From Arthrobacter sp. OVS8 (GTDB lineage: Bacteria; Actinomycetota; Actinomycetes; Actinomycetales; Micrococcaceae), in NCBI GenBank assembly GCA_028370155.1, contig CP116670.1, positions 1,922,001 to 1,986,000 on the forward strand: a stretch of DNA of 64,000 bases, read 5' to 3'. The first letter of the stretch is position 1. The number at the start of each line of letters is the position of its first letter. The translations under genes and the position numbers were made by a program. The notes beneath the pieces are model-generated. The model saw nothing but the letters and a program-made list of their open reading frames with translations, was not told the origin of the DNA and ran no database searches. Below are positions 19,206-28,976 of the stretch, in pieces.

Positions 19206-21776
19206 CTATTTTCCGAGTCCGGCCCTCCGGAGCGCCTCGGCCATCGCCGTGTTGGCTGGCGCGGGCGTCGGCTTCTGCGGCTGCTTCGCCGGCGTCCGCC
19301 GGTCGGCCGCCGGCGTCCCGGTCCGCTGACTGGACGACTGACCCGCGTTCTGCCTCGGCTCTTGCTTAGCCGGCGCCGCCTGCTTGGCCGGCGCCGGCTG
19401 CCTCGAACGGTCCGGCCGTGGCGCCGCACGCCCGCCCGGCGCGGCCGGTTCGTCGTCGAGCCTTAGCGTCAGGGAGATGCGCTTGCGTTCCGGATCGGCC
19501 TCCAGCACCTTGACCCGCACCACCTGGCCGGACTTGACCACGTCGCGGGGATCGGAGACGAAGCGGTTGGCCAGCGCGGAGACGTGGACCAGGCCGTCCT
19601 GGTGCACCCCGACGTCGACAAACGCGCCGAACGCCGCCACGTTGGTCACGGTCCCTTCCAGCACCATCCCGGGCCGGAGGTCGGAGATCTTCTCGATGCC
19701 CTCCGAGAACGTCGCCGCCGCGAAGGCCGGGCGCGGGTCACGGCCGGGCTTCTCGAGTTCGGCGATGATGTCCTGCACCGTGGGCAGGCCGAAGGAGCCG
19801 TCGACAAAGTCCTGCGGATTCAGCGTGGCGTAGCTTCCCGCGGTCTTCCCCTTCCCGTCGCCAGCGGCCTTGATTTTCCGCGCCACCGGGTATGCCTCGG
19901 GGTGCACGCTGGAGGCATCCAAGGGTTCGGCTCCTCCGGTAATCCGCAGGAATCCGGCGCACTGTTCGAACGCTTTCGCACCCAATCGCGGCACCTTTTT
20001 CAGCTCGGTGCGCTTGTTGAACGGGCCGTGTTCGTTCCGGTACGCCACGATGTTTTCGCTCAGCAGCGGCCCGACGCCGGCCACGCGGCTCAGCAGCGCC
20101 GGCGAGGCGGTGTTCACGTCCACACCCACCGCGTTCACACAGTCCTCGACCACCGCGTCGAGGCTGCGGTCCAGCTTCGCGGCGGTGACATCGTGCTGGT
20201 ACTGCCCGACGCCGATCGACTTCGGCTCGATCTTCACGAGTTCCGCCAGCGGATCCTGCAGGCGACGGGCTATGGACACGGCACCGCGCAGGGACACGTC
20301 CATGCCGGGCAGCTCGGCCGCGGCGAGCGCCGAGGCCGAATACACCGAGGCGCCGGCTTCGGACACCACGATCTTCTGCGGCTTGCCGCCCTGGTTCGCA
20401 GGGTCCGGGCCGGCGGCGTCCGGGCCGGCGGCGAGCTGCTTGAGCAGTTCAGCGGCGAGTTTGTCCGTTTCCCGCGACGCTGTGCCGTTGCCGATCGCCA
20501 CGAGTTGGACGCCGTGCTTCCGGGCCAGACCCACGAGGGTCCGCAGCGCCTCGTCCCACTTCCGGGCCGGGGCGTGCGGGTAGATGGTGTCCGTGGCCAC
20601 CACTTTGCCGGTGCCGTCCACCACCGCCACCTTGACCCCGGTGCGCAGTCCCGGGTCCAGGCCCAGGGTGGCCCGGTTTCCCGCCGGGGCCGCGAGGAGC
20701 ACGTCCCGGAGGTTGGCGGCGAAGACCCGCACGGCCTCGTCTTCGGCGGCCGCGAACATCCGGCTCCGCAGATCCGCGGTCAGCCGGGCCAGCACCCGCG
20801 AGCGCCAGGCGAGCTGTGCGGTCTGGAGCAGCCAGGCGTCGGCGGGCCGGCCGCGGTCGGCGACCCCGAGGAAGCGGGCCACGGCGGCTTCGTAGCGGCC
20901 GCGCGCGGCGGTGAGGGCGGCGTCGTCGTTCGGTTCTGCCTCGGCGAGGTCCAGCTCCAGCACCCCGTCCTTTTCGCCGCGCAGCAGCGCCAGGACGCGG
21001 TGCGAGGGCATCCCCGCGGGCTGCTGGGAGAACTCGAAGTAATCCTTGAACTTCTGACCCTCGGCGTCCTTGCCCTTCTTCACCCGGGACACCATCATGC
21101 CCTGCGTCCATAGCCGCTCCCGCAGCGTGGCGGCCAGGTCGGCGTCCTGGGCGACGCGTTCCACCAGGATGGAACGCGCGCCGGCGAGCGCCGCGGCGGC
21201 GTCCCCGATGGAATGCTCCGCGTTGACGTACTTGTGGGCTTCACGTTCGGGGTCCAGCTCGGGCCGCTTCAGCAGCGCGTCGGCCAGCGGCTCCAGCCCG
21301 GCTTCGCGGGCGATCTGCGCCTTGGTCCGCCGCTTCGTCTTGAACGGCAGATAGATGTCCTCCAGGCGCGACTTCGTGTCGGCGCCGGCGACGGCGGCCT
21401 GCAGTTCCGGAGTCAGCGCGCCCTGCGCTGCGATCGCTTCCAGGACGGTCCGACGGCGGTCCTCCAGCTCGCGCAGGTAGCGCAGCCGCTCCTCGAGGTC
21501 GCGGAGCTGGGTGTCATCGAGCGTCCCGGTGGCTTCCTTGCGGTACCGGGCGATGAAGGGCACGGTGGACCCGGCGTCGAGCAGGTCCACGGCGGCCTTG
21601 ACCTGCCAGGCCTGCACGCCCAGTTCGGCGGCAATCTGGGCGGCGATGCCGGACTCCTGGGTCTGCGGCGCTTTTGTTTTGGGTGACAGGGTCTGGGGCG
21701 CCTGGGTCCGGGCGGGCTGGCTCGTTGCGGGCGTTGCGGAGGCTGACGGGGACGGGCGCTGCGGGAGTTGGGTCAC
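19206..21776 (-). CDS. tex: Tex family transcription accessory protein (S1 RNA-binding)
   Basis: About 856 intact residues with the full Tex layout: an N-terminal HTH-like part (ESGIAAQIAAELGVQAWQVKAAVDLLD), RYRKEATGTLDDTQLRDLEERL, a YqgF/RNase H-like domain (TLGLDPGLRTGVKVAVVD), a helix-hairpin-helix part (VGVDVNTASPALLSRVAGVG) and an S1 domain near the end (GMVLEGTVTNVAAFGAFVDVG). A Pro/Ala/Lys-rich tail follows. Tex binds nucleic acid and affects transcription elongation and stress tolerance. GTG 21776 (VTQLPQRPSP) is chosen because an upstream extension would run into the SOUL gene, whose repaired stop lies 24 bases away. Confidence 0.93.
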   Translation of the reverse strand: MTQLPQRPSPSASATPATSQPARTQAPQTLSPKTKAPQTQESGIAAQIAAELGVQAWQVKAAVDLLDAGSTVPFIARYRKEATGTLDDTQLRDLEERLRYLRELEDRRRTVLEAIAAQGALTPELQAAVAGADTKSRLEDIYLPFKTKRRTKAQIAREAGLEPLADALLKRPELDPEREAHKYVNAEHSIGDAAAALAGARSILVERVAQDADLAATLRERLWTQGMMVSRVKKGKDAEGQKFKDYFEFSQQPAGMPSHRVLALLRGEKDGVLELDLAEAEPNDDAALTAARGRYEAAVARFLGVADRGRPADAWLLQTAQLAWRSRVLARLTADLRSRMFAAAEDEAVRVFAANLRDVLLAAPAGNRATLGLDPGLRTGVKVAVVDGTGKVVATDTIYPHAPARKWDEALRTLVGLARKHGVQLVAIGNGTASRETDKLAAELLKQLAAGPDAAGPDPANQGGKPQKIVVSEAGASVYSASALAAAELPGMDVSLRGAVSIARRLQDPLAELVKIEPKSIGVGQYQHDVTAAKLDRSLDAVVEDCVNAVGVDVNTASPALLSRVAGVGPLLSENIVAYRNEHGPFNKRTELKKVPRLGAKAFEQCAGFLRITGGAEPLDASSVHPEAYPVARKIKAAGDGKGKTAGSYATLNPQDFVDGSFGLPTVQDIIAELEKPGRDPRPAFAAATFSEGIEKISDLRPGMVLEGTVTNVAAFGAFVDVGVHQDGLVHVSALANRFVSDPRDVVKSGQVVRVKVLEADPERKRISLTLRLDDEPAAPGGRAAPRPDRSRQPAPAKQAAPAKQEPRQNAGQSSSQRTGTPAADRRTPAKQPQKPTPAPANTAMAEALRRAGLGK

Positions 21777-21799
21777 CCTGCCATTTTGCCTTACCAGGG

Positions 21800-22404
21800 T
21801 CAGGGCCGGGCTCGCCCGAAGCCGGAGGAGTCTCCTGCACGTCCTGAAGGACCTCGTTGCGGCGGAGGAACCACGGTTTGAACGGCGGATCAAAGCGGGC
21901 GAACCGGGGCGGCCCCACGGCCGTCAGACCGGCCAGCACCAGGGCCGCCTGGAGGCCCTCGTTGCGCCGTCCAAAGGCAGCCTCTGACCCGCTGCCCGAG
22001 AATCGAAGGGCAGCCGTCAGGGACCCCGGGACGGTCCGGATCTGGACCTGCGAGTTCGCCGGGACCGGGGCGGTCTCCGCCGTCACGCCAGCGGGGAGCA
22101 CAAAGGCGACCACAAAGTCAGCGGCAGAGTCGCTTCCCGGCAGCGGACCGCTCTGGAGCACCGGGGCGGTCATGGCCAGCTTCTGCGAAGGACCGGGCTC
22201 CTGGATCACCGGTGCCGTCATTGCCAGCTTCTGACGGGCGTTGTTGCTGCCGCTGATGTAGTTGAACAGGGCCCGGAAGGCAGCATTCCCGGCCTGGTCG
22301 AACGTCGTGGTGACCTGTATTTCGGCCACAACGTACGCGGGATATCGGCGCAGCTCGAAGTGCGCGAAGCGCTGGACCAGCTCATAGGGCTGCTGTTCGG
22401 TCAT
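21800..22404 (-). CDS. SOUL heme-binding family protein, one inferred frame break near its end
   Basis: A SOUL/HBP domain: YELVQRFAHFELRRYPAYVVAEI at the start, AFRALFNYISGSN, a duplicated QKLAMTAPV motif, and the terminal FKPWFLRRNEVLQDV. SOUL proteins bind heme or porphyrin. As read, the frame continues about 290 bases into the start of tex, which is implausible. One missing base after the domain end moves it onto a TGA at 21800-21802, 24 bases before tex, giving about 201 residues. The break is inferred and not located exactly. Confidence 0.8.
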
Positions 22405-22574
22405 GGTCCTCAGACCATACGCCGGGCCTCCGACAAGAACCAGCCCGTTCCGGCCGGTGTGGCCGCCGGATTGTCAGAGGGCTTTGATAGCTTGAAGAAC
22501 ATACGGCGAGGCTGCGCTGACTGCACACCCCAGGCGGCAGAACCTTCCACACGGCAGTAAGCATCGGGGGCACA

Positions 22575-25500
22575 GTGTTTTTCTTGAACCGGAAGTGCCG
22601 GGTTCCGCCCGGGACCTGGTCTTTTCCGCGAGTGACCTCGTCATCGCGGCCAGCTGCGAGTACCAGCTGCTCCGGAAGCTCGACGAGAAGCTGGGCCGGT
22701 CCTCAAGGCTGTCTTCGACGACGACGAGATGCTCCGGCACGCCGCCGTGCTGGGCGACCGTCACGAGCAAAAGGTCCTCGAGGGATTCGTCGAGGAGTTC
22801 GGCCCCTGGGACCCGGCTGCCGGACGCGGCGTCTACGACGTCGTCCCGGCTGCGGCCATGGACCGCGCCACGTTGCTGGCCAAACACCGCGAGTCCATTG
22901 ATGCCCTGCGTTCCGGCGCCGACGTGGTCTTCCAGGCCGCCTTCTTCGACGGCCGGTTCCATGGCCGCTCGGACTTCCTGGTCCGCCAGGCCGACGGCAG
23001 CTACGCCGTGTTCGACACCAAGCTGGCCCGCCACGCCAAGGTGACCGCGCTGCTCCAGCTTGCCGCCTACGGCGACCAGTTGCTGCAGGCCGGGATCACC
23101 CCGGATCCGATGGTGACGCTTGTCCTGGGTGCCACGGTTCAGCTCCCTGACGGCGGCTTCGACTACGTCCGCAGCCACCACAAACTTTCGGACATCCTGC
23201 CGGTCTTCCGCGAACGGCGGGACCGCTTCCTGGAGTTGACCTCATCGCATCTGGCGCAGCCCGGCACCGTGCAGTGGGAAACGCCCGGGCTCACCGCCTG
23301 CGGCCGTTGCGACTACTGCCAGGAACAGGTCGCCGCCACCGATGACCTGCTCCTCGTGGCGCGGATGAACTCCGCCCAGCGCAAGAAACTCCGTGCCGAC
23401 GGTATCCGCACGGTCCGGGAGCTCGCGGAAGCCACCCTGGCCAACCCCAATGCCTCGCTGTTGCGCCTGCAGGACCAGGCCCGGATGCAGAGCGGCGTAG
23501 GCGCAGCGGACGGTGAAGTCCGGTTCCTCAAGGACGGCGAAGAGCACAGCATCCGCTTCGGCGTGATTCCGGAAAACAAGCTGGCCGAGCTTCCCCGCCC
23601 AGCGACGGCGACATCTTCTTCGACTTCGAGGGCGATCCGCTGTGGCAGGAAGCCGCCACCGGAGTCTGGGGGCTGGAGTATCTGTTCGGCGTCATCGAAG
23701 CGCCGACGGGACCCGGCGTCCCCGGAGGGTTCAAACCGTTCTGGGCCCACGACCGGGAGGCGGAGAAGCAGGCCTTCCTCGACTTCCTCGAGTATGTGCA
23801 GAAGCGCCGGCAGGACCACCCGGACATGCACGTCTACCACTACGCCGCCTACGAGAAGACGGCGCTCCGGAAGCTCTCCGTGATGCACGTTGCCGGCGAG
23901 GACATCGTCGACGGTTGGCTGCGGGACGGGCTCCTGGTGGATCTGTACCAGACCGTCCGGAACAGCATCCGGATTTCCGAGAACTCATACAGCATCAAGA
24001 AGCTCGAGCCGCTCTACATGGGGACCAACCTGCGCTCCGGGGACGTGAAGGACGCCGGCGCCTCGGTGGTTGCCTACGCCCACTACTGCGATGCGCGCGA
24101 CGACGGCCGGGCTGAGGAAGCCGCCACGATCCTCGCCGGGATCTCCGACTACAACGAATACGACTGCCTCTCCACGCTGGAGCTACGGAACTGGCTCCTG
24201 GGTCTGGCCAGTGCCCGCGGCATCCGGCCGGGCGGCGCGATGGAGACGGGCAGTCAAAGCGCATCCGCGGCGACGACGACGGCCGGCGCCGGAGCGGACG
24301 CCGGATCTGAGGCGGGAGCGGGTGCCGCTGACGTGGACCCGCTGGAAGTGGCGCTGGCCGAGCTGGCGGGGCCCGGCGTCGGGCTGTCCGAGGACGACCG
24401 CAAGGCGGTGTCCATGCTGGCGGCGGCGGTCAGCTATCACCGCCGGGAGCGCAAGGCGTTCTGGTGGGCGCACTTCGACCGCTGCGAGAACGGCCCCGAC
24501 ACGCATCACCAGCAGGACCGCAACGTTTTCCTGGTTGAGGATGCGGAAGTGCTCGACGACTGGTGGAAGGACGGCGCCAAGCTTCCGGAACGGAGGGTGA
24601 AACTGAAAGGCACGGTCAGCCCGGGCTCTGACCTCCGTGAAGGCAGCACGTGGTTCCGGATGTACGAGCCGCCGCTTCCGGCCGGGCTTGAGGGCACGGG
24701 GATCAACGGGACCGGACGTAACGGCTGGTTTGGCACCGAGGTCCTGGAACTGGGTCACGAGGACGGCAAGGACACCGTCGTCATCCGGGACAAGCTCCGC
24801 CGGGCCATCGAGCCTTACGCACAGGTGCCCGTCGCGCTGACCGAAGACCAACCCATCCAGACCAAGAGCCTCGAGGACGCCTTGGCGGCCCTGGCCTCCG
24901 GCGTCACCGCGGCGTTGCGGGGCAGTCCGTCCGCTTTTCCGCACCATCCGGCCCTGGATCTGGTCCGCCGGGTTCCGCCGCGCCTTGCCGCAGGGACGCG
25001 GCTGCCCGCCCCGGTGAAGGTCCGGACCGCTTCATTGACGCGATCACCGAGGCCGTCGGTGCCCTGGATCATTCCTATATCGCGGTTCAGGGTCCGCCCG
25101 GGACCGGCAAGACCCATGTGGGGTCGCACGTCATCGCCCGGCTGGTGGCCCGCGGGTGGAAAGTCGGCGTTGTCGGCCAGTCCCATGCCGTGGTGGAGAA
25201 CCTGCTGCAGACGGCGGTGGCCAAGGCCGGCGTCGATCCCGCCCGGGTCGCCAAGGAAGTGAAACACGCGGAGGCCCTTCCGTGGGAGCAGCGCTCGGCG
25301 AAGGATGTGGCGCGCCTGCTCGGCTCGCCCGGCGGGGCGCTGATCGGCGGCACGGCATGGACGATGACGGGATCCAACGTCCCGGCCGGGTCGCTGGATC
25401 TGCTGGTGATCGACGAGGCCGGTCAGTTCTCCCTGGCCAACACGCTCGCCGTGGCCCAGGCCAGCAGCCGGTTGCTGCTGCTGGGTGATCCGCAGCAGTT

Positions 25501-26209
25501 GCCACAGGTCAGCCAGGGCGCGCACCCCGAACCCGTGGACGAATCGGCCCTGGGCTGGGTTTCCGCCGGTCATGCCACGCTTCCACCGGAACTCGGCTAT
25601 TTCCTCGCTGACTCGTGGCGGATGACGTCGGAGCTGTGCCGGGCTGTCTCCGAACTCTCGTATGAGGGCAGGCTGCGCTCGGCCCCGGCCGCTGACCTCC
25701 GGCGGCTCGACGGGGTTCCGGCCGGGATCGAAACGGCCATGGTGGAGCACAGCGGCAACATCATCTCCTCCATCGAGGAAGCCGCCGAGGTGGTCCGCCA
25801 GGTGCTGCGCCATCTGGGGCTGAGCTGGCATGCGGAGCAGAGCACCCGGCCGCTCGACGCCACCGACATCCTGGTGGTGGCCGCCTACAACGCCCAGGTC
25901 AACGTCATCCGGGATGCCCTGGATGACGCGGGCCTCGCCGGTGTCCGGGTGGGAACGGTCGACAAATTCCAGGGCCAGGAAGCCGCCGTCGTGATTGTGT
26001 CCATGGCGTGCTCGGCGGTGGCCGAGGCGCCGCGTGGCATGGAGTTCCTGCTCTCGCGCAACCGGATCAACGTGGCAGTCTCCCGCGGGCAGTGGCGCGC
26101 CGTCGTCATCCGGGCGCCCGAGCTGACCAACTACCTCCCCGCACACCCCGAAGGTCTGGAGCAGCTGGGCGGCTTTATCGGGCTGTGCCAGCGGTCGGTG
26201 GCTTCCTGA
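22575..26209 (+). CDS. TM0106-type RecB-like nuclease fused to an SF1 (UPF1/DNA2-like) helicase, four frame breaks
   Basis: About 1212 residues after restoring four single bases (near 22587, 22696, 23600 and 25025). The N-terminal half is RecB/Cas4-like: DLVFSASDLVIAASCEYQLL, the nuclease core FHGRSDFLVRQADGSYAVFDTK (Asp and Asp-x-Lys), and a four-Cys candidate iron-sulfur patch around TACGRCDYCQEQ. A second RNase H-like part contains DGDIFFDFEGDPL. The C-terminal ~400 residues are a superfamily-1 helicase: VQGPPGTGKTH (Walker A), LLVIDEAGQ (Walker B), LLLLGDPQQLPQV, GTVDKFQGQEA and SRNRINVAVSRG. The enzyme is expected to process DNA ends. The gene stands alone, divergent from SOUL/tex. Confidence 0.88.
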
Positions 26210-26229
26210 GCTTTGCCCGCCAGCCAGCG

Positions 26230-26516
26230 GGACATGCTCATTCTTGGCCACCATGTGCAGGGGACATGCCCATTCTTCGCCGTGAACACTGGGCACAATG
26301 GCATTCTGTCCATTGCTCGCGGCTCCCGTGGGACATGTCCAGCGGTGAACGTGGGCCACGGAGGGACGTGGCCATTCTTGGCCCCCATGTGCAGGGGACA
26401 TGCTCATTCTTCGCCGTAGCCAGTGAGCACAATGGCATTCTGCCCATTGCTCGCGGCTCCCGCGGGACATGTCCAGCGGTGAACGTGGGCCACGGAGGGA
26501 CATGCTCAGCGGGGCG
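26230..26516. repeat. 134-base tandem repeat, two full units and a partial third
   Basis: Units begin at 26230, 26364 and 26498, exactly 134 bases apart. Each carries GGACATG-containing boxes followed by CATTCTT, an internal imperfect palindrome (CAATGGCATTCTG...CCATTG) and the perfect palindrome GGACATGTCC. The third unit is cut after about 19 bases and runs into the stop codon of the TIM-like gene. A diverged relative lies at 35212-35470. Open frames through the array are repetitive and unlikely to be genes. Confidence 0.88.
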
Positions 26517-27302
26517 TGGGGATGCCCTCGGCCTGCAGGAGTGCCTCGTCCAGCACCGCGCCGAAGTTCGCCGGATCGTGCGCGAACCGGCCCAGGAACA
26601 GGCCGGAGACGCCGTCGAGCGTTGGCAGGAGACCTGGCTTGGCCGAGCCGCCGTAGATGACGGGAAGGTTCTCCAGCCCGGAGGGGCAAGGTGGCTCCGG
26701 AGCTGCCGGACGACGACGGACACGTACCCGGCGGCGGCGGGCTCCGCCGCACCAATGGCCCAGACGGGTTCGTACGCGAGAACGAGCCGGCCAGCGAGCT
26801 CCCAGTCGCCGTCCACGGCCGACCGGATCTGGCGGTACACAAATTCCGCGGCGTCGGCGGCACTGCCGTGGTCGGACTCTCCCACACACAGCAAGGGCGT
26901 CAGCCCGGCTGACGCTGCGGCCCTGACTTTGCGGGCAATCATGGCGTCGTCTTCGCCGAAGTGCCGGCGGCGCTCCGCGTGGCCGAGTTCAACGAGACTG
27001 ACGCCGAGCTCCGCGAGCATGGACGGGGCCACTTCCCCGGTCCACGGCCCGTCGGCCCAGCCGCAGTTCTGCGCGCCGAGTATTAGCGGCGAACCCGCCA
27101 GAAGCGCGGCGGCCGCCGGGAGGAGCGGGAACGACGGAATCACGAACGGGACAACCCGCCCGGCCGCGAGGGCCGGACGGGTGTCCACTTCGTGGCGCAG
27201 CTGCTCCAGCCACTCCAGGCTGTCTTGGTAGCCCAGATACATCTTGGAGCTGACACCCACCAGCAGTGGCGGGTTGGTCGGGTTGGTGTCACTTTGCTGC
27301 AT
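26506..27302 (-). CDS. Triose-phosphate isomerase homologue (candidate L-erythrulose-1-phosphate isomerase), one frame break
   Basis: About 265 residues with one missing C near 26683 (SHLAP joins SGLENLPVIYGG). The TIM catalytic residues are present: Lys in GVSSKMYLG, His in SLVELGHAERRRHF, Glu in LAYEPVWAIG, and the phosphate loop VIYGGSAKPG. The sequence departs from housekeeping TIM (SSKMYLG in place of NWKMN; a short insertion region), as in the TIM-like L-erythrulose-1-phosphate isomerase (LerI) of the mycobacterial tetritol pathway. It is the last gene of an operon with a DAK-type kinase and an RpiB-type isomerase, supporting that role. Substrate assignment is inference from context. 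Its 3' end abuts the 134-base repeat array. Confidence 0.78.
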
Positions 27303-27401
27303 TGTTGGTGCTTTCTGCTCGGACCGGCGGGACCGGTTGACGCGCCCGGCGCGGTTGATGCGCCCGGCACGCCGGACGCGCCGGACGCGCCGGGACGGTT
27401 C

Positions 27402-28751
27402 TTACTGCTCCAGTAGGTCGTCGGCCTTGTTCTTGAACCGCTTGGTCGCGAACATCATGGCCGCGGCCAGGAACGGGAGCACACCCAGGGCGTAGACGCC
27501 CATGGTTCCGGTATCAGAGGCCGTGATCTGGTTGACCGAGGTCCGCAGGATCGGAGCCACGAAGCCGCCGAGGTTGCCCAGGGAGTTGATGAGGCCGATG
27601 CCCGCCGCCGCGGCGGTGCCGGTGAGGAACGCCGTCGGGTAGGACCAGGCGATGGGACCGATGGAGAGGAAGCTGCAGACGGCCAGCGTGATGAAGAGGA
27701 TGCCCAGCACCGGGAGGTGGTTGGCACCTGCCCATGCGGAGCCGAAGATGCACAGGCCGGTGGAGATGAACAGCCCGGTGCCCCAGACGCGGCGGCGGAT
27801 CACGGTGTTGGCGGCCTTGCCGATGAAGTAGCAGGCGAAGATGCCGAAGAACCACGGGATGGCGGCCAGCATGCCCACCGCGAAGCCGACTTTCTGGCCG
27901 GTCAGCTGGGCGACCTGCTGCGGCAGGTAGAACGTCACACCGTAGACGGCGATCTGGAGGCAGAAGTAGATGACCGTGAAGTACCAGACCTTGCCGTTCT
28001 TCATCGCGGCGAGCACTCCCCGCGGGCCGGTCTCCTCCTTGACGGAGTCCTCCAGCGCCATAACATCCAAGAGTGCCTTCTTCTCGTCCTTGTTGAGGAA
28101 CTTGGCGTCCTGCGGGCTGTTGATGAGGAAGAAGAACGCGGCAATACCCGCCACAACCGCCAGCATGCCCTCCACGAAGAACATGACTTGCCAGCCCTGG
28201 ACGCCGGGCACCTGGTCGCCGATGTTGATCAGCCAGCCTGACAGCGGCGCGCCGATCATCTGCGAGAAGGGCTGCGCCAGGTAGAAGATGGCAAACATTT
28301 TGACGCGGACCTTATTGGGGAACCACGCGGCGAGGAACATGATGACGCCCGGGAAGAGTCCGGCCTCGGTGACACCGAGGAGGAACCGCAGGATGATGAA
28401 CGAGGTCTCGCCCTGGACGAACGCGAAGCACGCGGAGACGATGCCCCAGGTGATGGCGATGCGGGCCAGCCAGATCTTGGCCCCGTACTTCGTCAGCAGT
28501 AGGTTGCTGGGGATCTCGAAGATGGCGTAGCCGATAAAGAAGATCCCGGCGCCCAGAGCGTACGCGCCGGCCGTGATGCCCCGGTCCACTTCCAGGGCGG
28601 CTTCGGCAAAGCCCACGTTGGTGCGGTCCAGGAAGGCTACCACATAGAGGATGACTAGCATCGGCATCAGCCGGAAGGACGCCTTGGAAATCGCCGATTT
28701 CAGTACCGGCGTATCCAGGAGGTCCCTAGTGGACGTGGTTGTTACGGACAT
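27402..28751 (-). CDS. MFS transporter, anion:cation symporter (ACS) family
   Basis: An intact 449-residue carrier with twelve predicted helices. It has ACS-family features: MLVILYVVAFLDRTNVGFA in helix 1 and YAIFEIPSNLLLTKYGAKIWLARI as the MFS loop motif. This family imports organic acids and sugar acids (tartrate, galactonate, rhamnose- and 4-hydroxyphenylacetate-type substrates) with a cation. ATG 28751 follows GAGGAG. It lies downstream of a 41-residue membrane protein and before the TIM homologue in the catabolic operon, so it probably imports the operon's substrate. A sugar-acid substrate would fit the family. Confidence 0.87.
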   Translation of the reverse strand: MSVTTTSTRDLLDTPVLKSAISKASFRLMPMLVILYVVAFLDRTNVGFAEAALEVDRGITAGAYALGAGIFFIGYAIFEIPSNLLLTKYGAKIWLARIAITWGIVSACFAFVQGETSFIILRFLLGVTEAGLFPGVIMFLAAWFPNKVRVKMFAIFYLAQPFSQMIGAPLSGWLINIGDQVPGVQGWQVMFFVEGMLAVVAGIAAFFFLINSPQDAKFLNKDEKKALLDVMALEDSVKEETGPRGVLAAMKNGKVWYFTVIYFCLQIAVYGVTFYLPQQVAQLTGQKVGFAVGMLAAIPWFFGIFACYFIGKAANTVIRRRVWGTGLFISTGLCIFGSAWAGANHLPVLGILFITLAVCSFLSIGPIAWSYPTAFLTGTAAAAGIGLINSLGNLGGFVAPILRTSVNQITASDTGTMGVYALGVLPFLAAAMMFATKRFKNKADDLLEQ

Positions 28752-28838
28752 CAAAAAACTCCTCGTCGAGCAATCAGTGGTGTAACTCAGGGGCGATGAA
28801 TCAGGTGCGAAAAGCGGTGGAGCAGGTCAGCAGAATTC

Positions 28839-28964
28839 CTAGCGTGAAAAGGCGATGATCATGATTCCGGCCACGCAGGCCAGGATTCCGACGGCGAGAT
28901 AGAGCTTCCGTCCTTTGCTCCAGGACGCGAACCCTGAGGCGGGGGTGTTGTTGGGCTGTGCCAC
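28839..28964 (-). CDS. Putative 41-residue single-helix membrane protein
   Basis: A small open frame starting GTG (MAQPNNTPASGFASWSKGRK) with one strongly hydrophobic helix (LYLAVGILACVAGIMIIAF), ending SR. It starts 12 bases after the SDR stop and ends about 88 bases before the MFS start, in the same direction. It fills the same place as the small MFS partner at 17484-17627, although the sequences are not obviously related. The GTG follows GGAAGAAG. I do not recognise a family. Coding is supported by operon fit, a plausible ribosome site and the helix. Confidence 0.5.
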   Translation of the reverse strand: MAQPNNTPASGFASWSKGRKLYLAVGILACVAGIMIIAFSR

Positions 28965-28976
28965 GTTGCTTCTTCC

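Noticed and set aside
26131..26516. Short frames with MSRGSREQW / NEHVP-like repeated peptides
   Set aside because: They follow the 134-base DNA repeat in several frames and strands, so they are products of the repeat, not genes.
26230..26516. CRISPR array
   Set aside because: Units are 134-base tandem copies with no short repeat/unique spacer alternation, and no cas genes are present.
24815..26887. A 690-codon minus-strand open frame
   Set aside because: It is antisense to the helicase motifs and crosses the 134-base repeat array. No conserved domain is visible.
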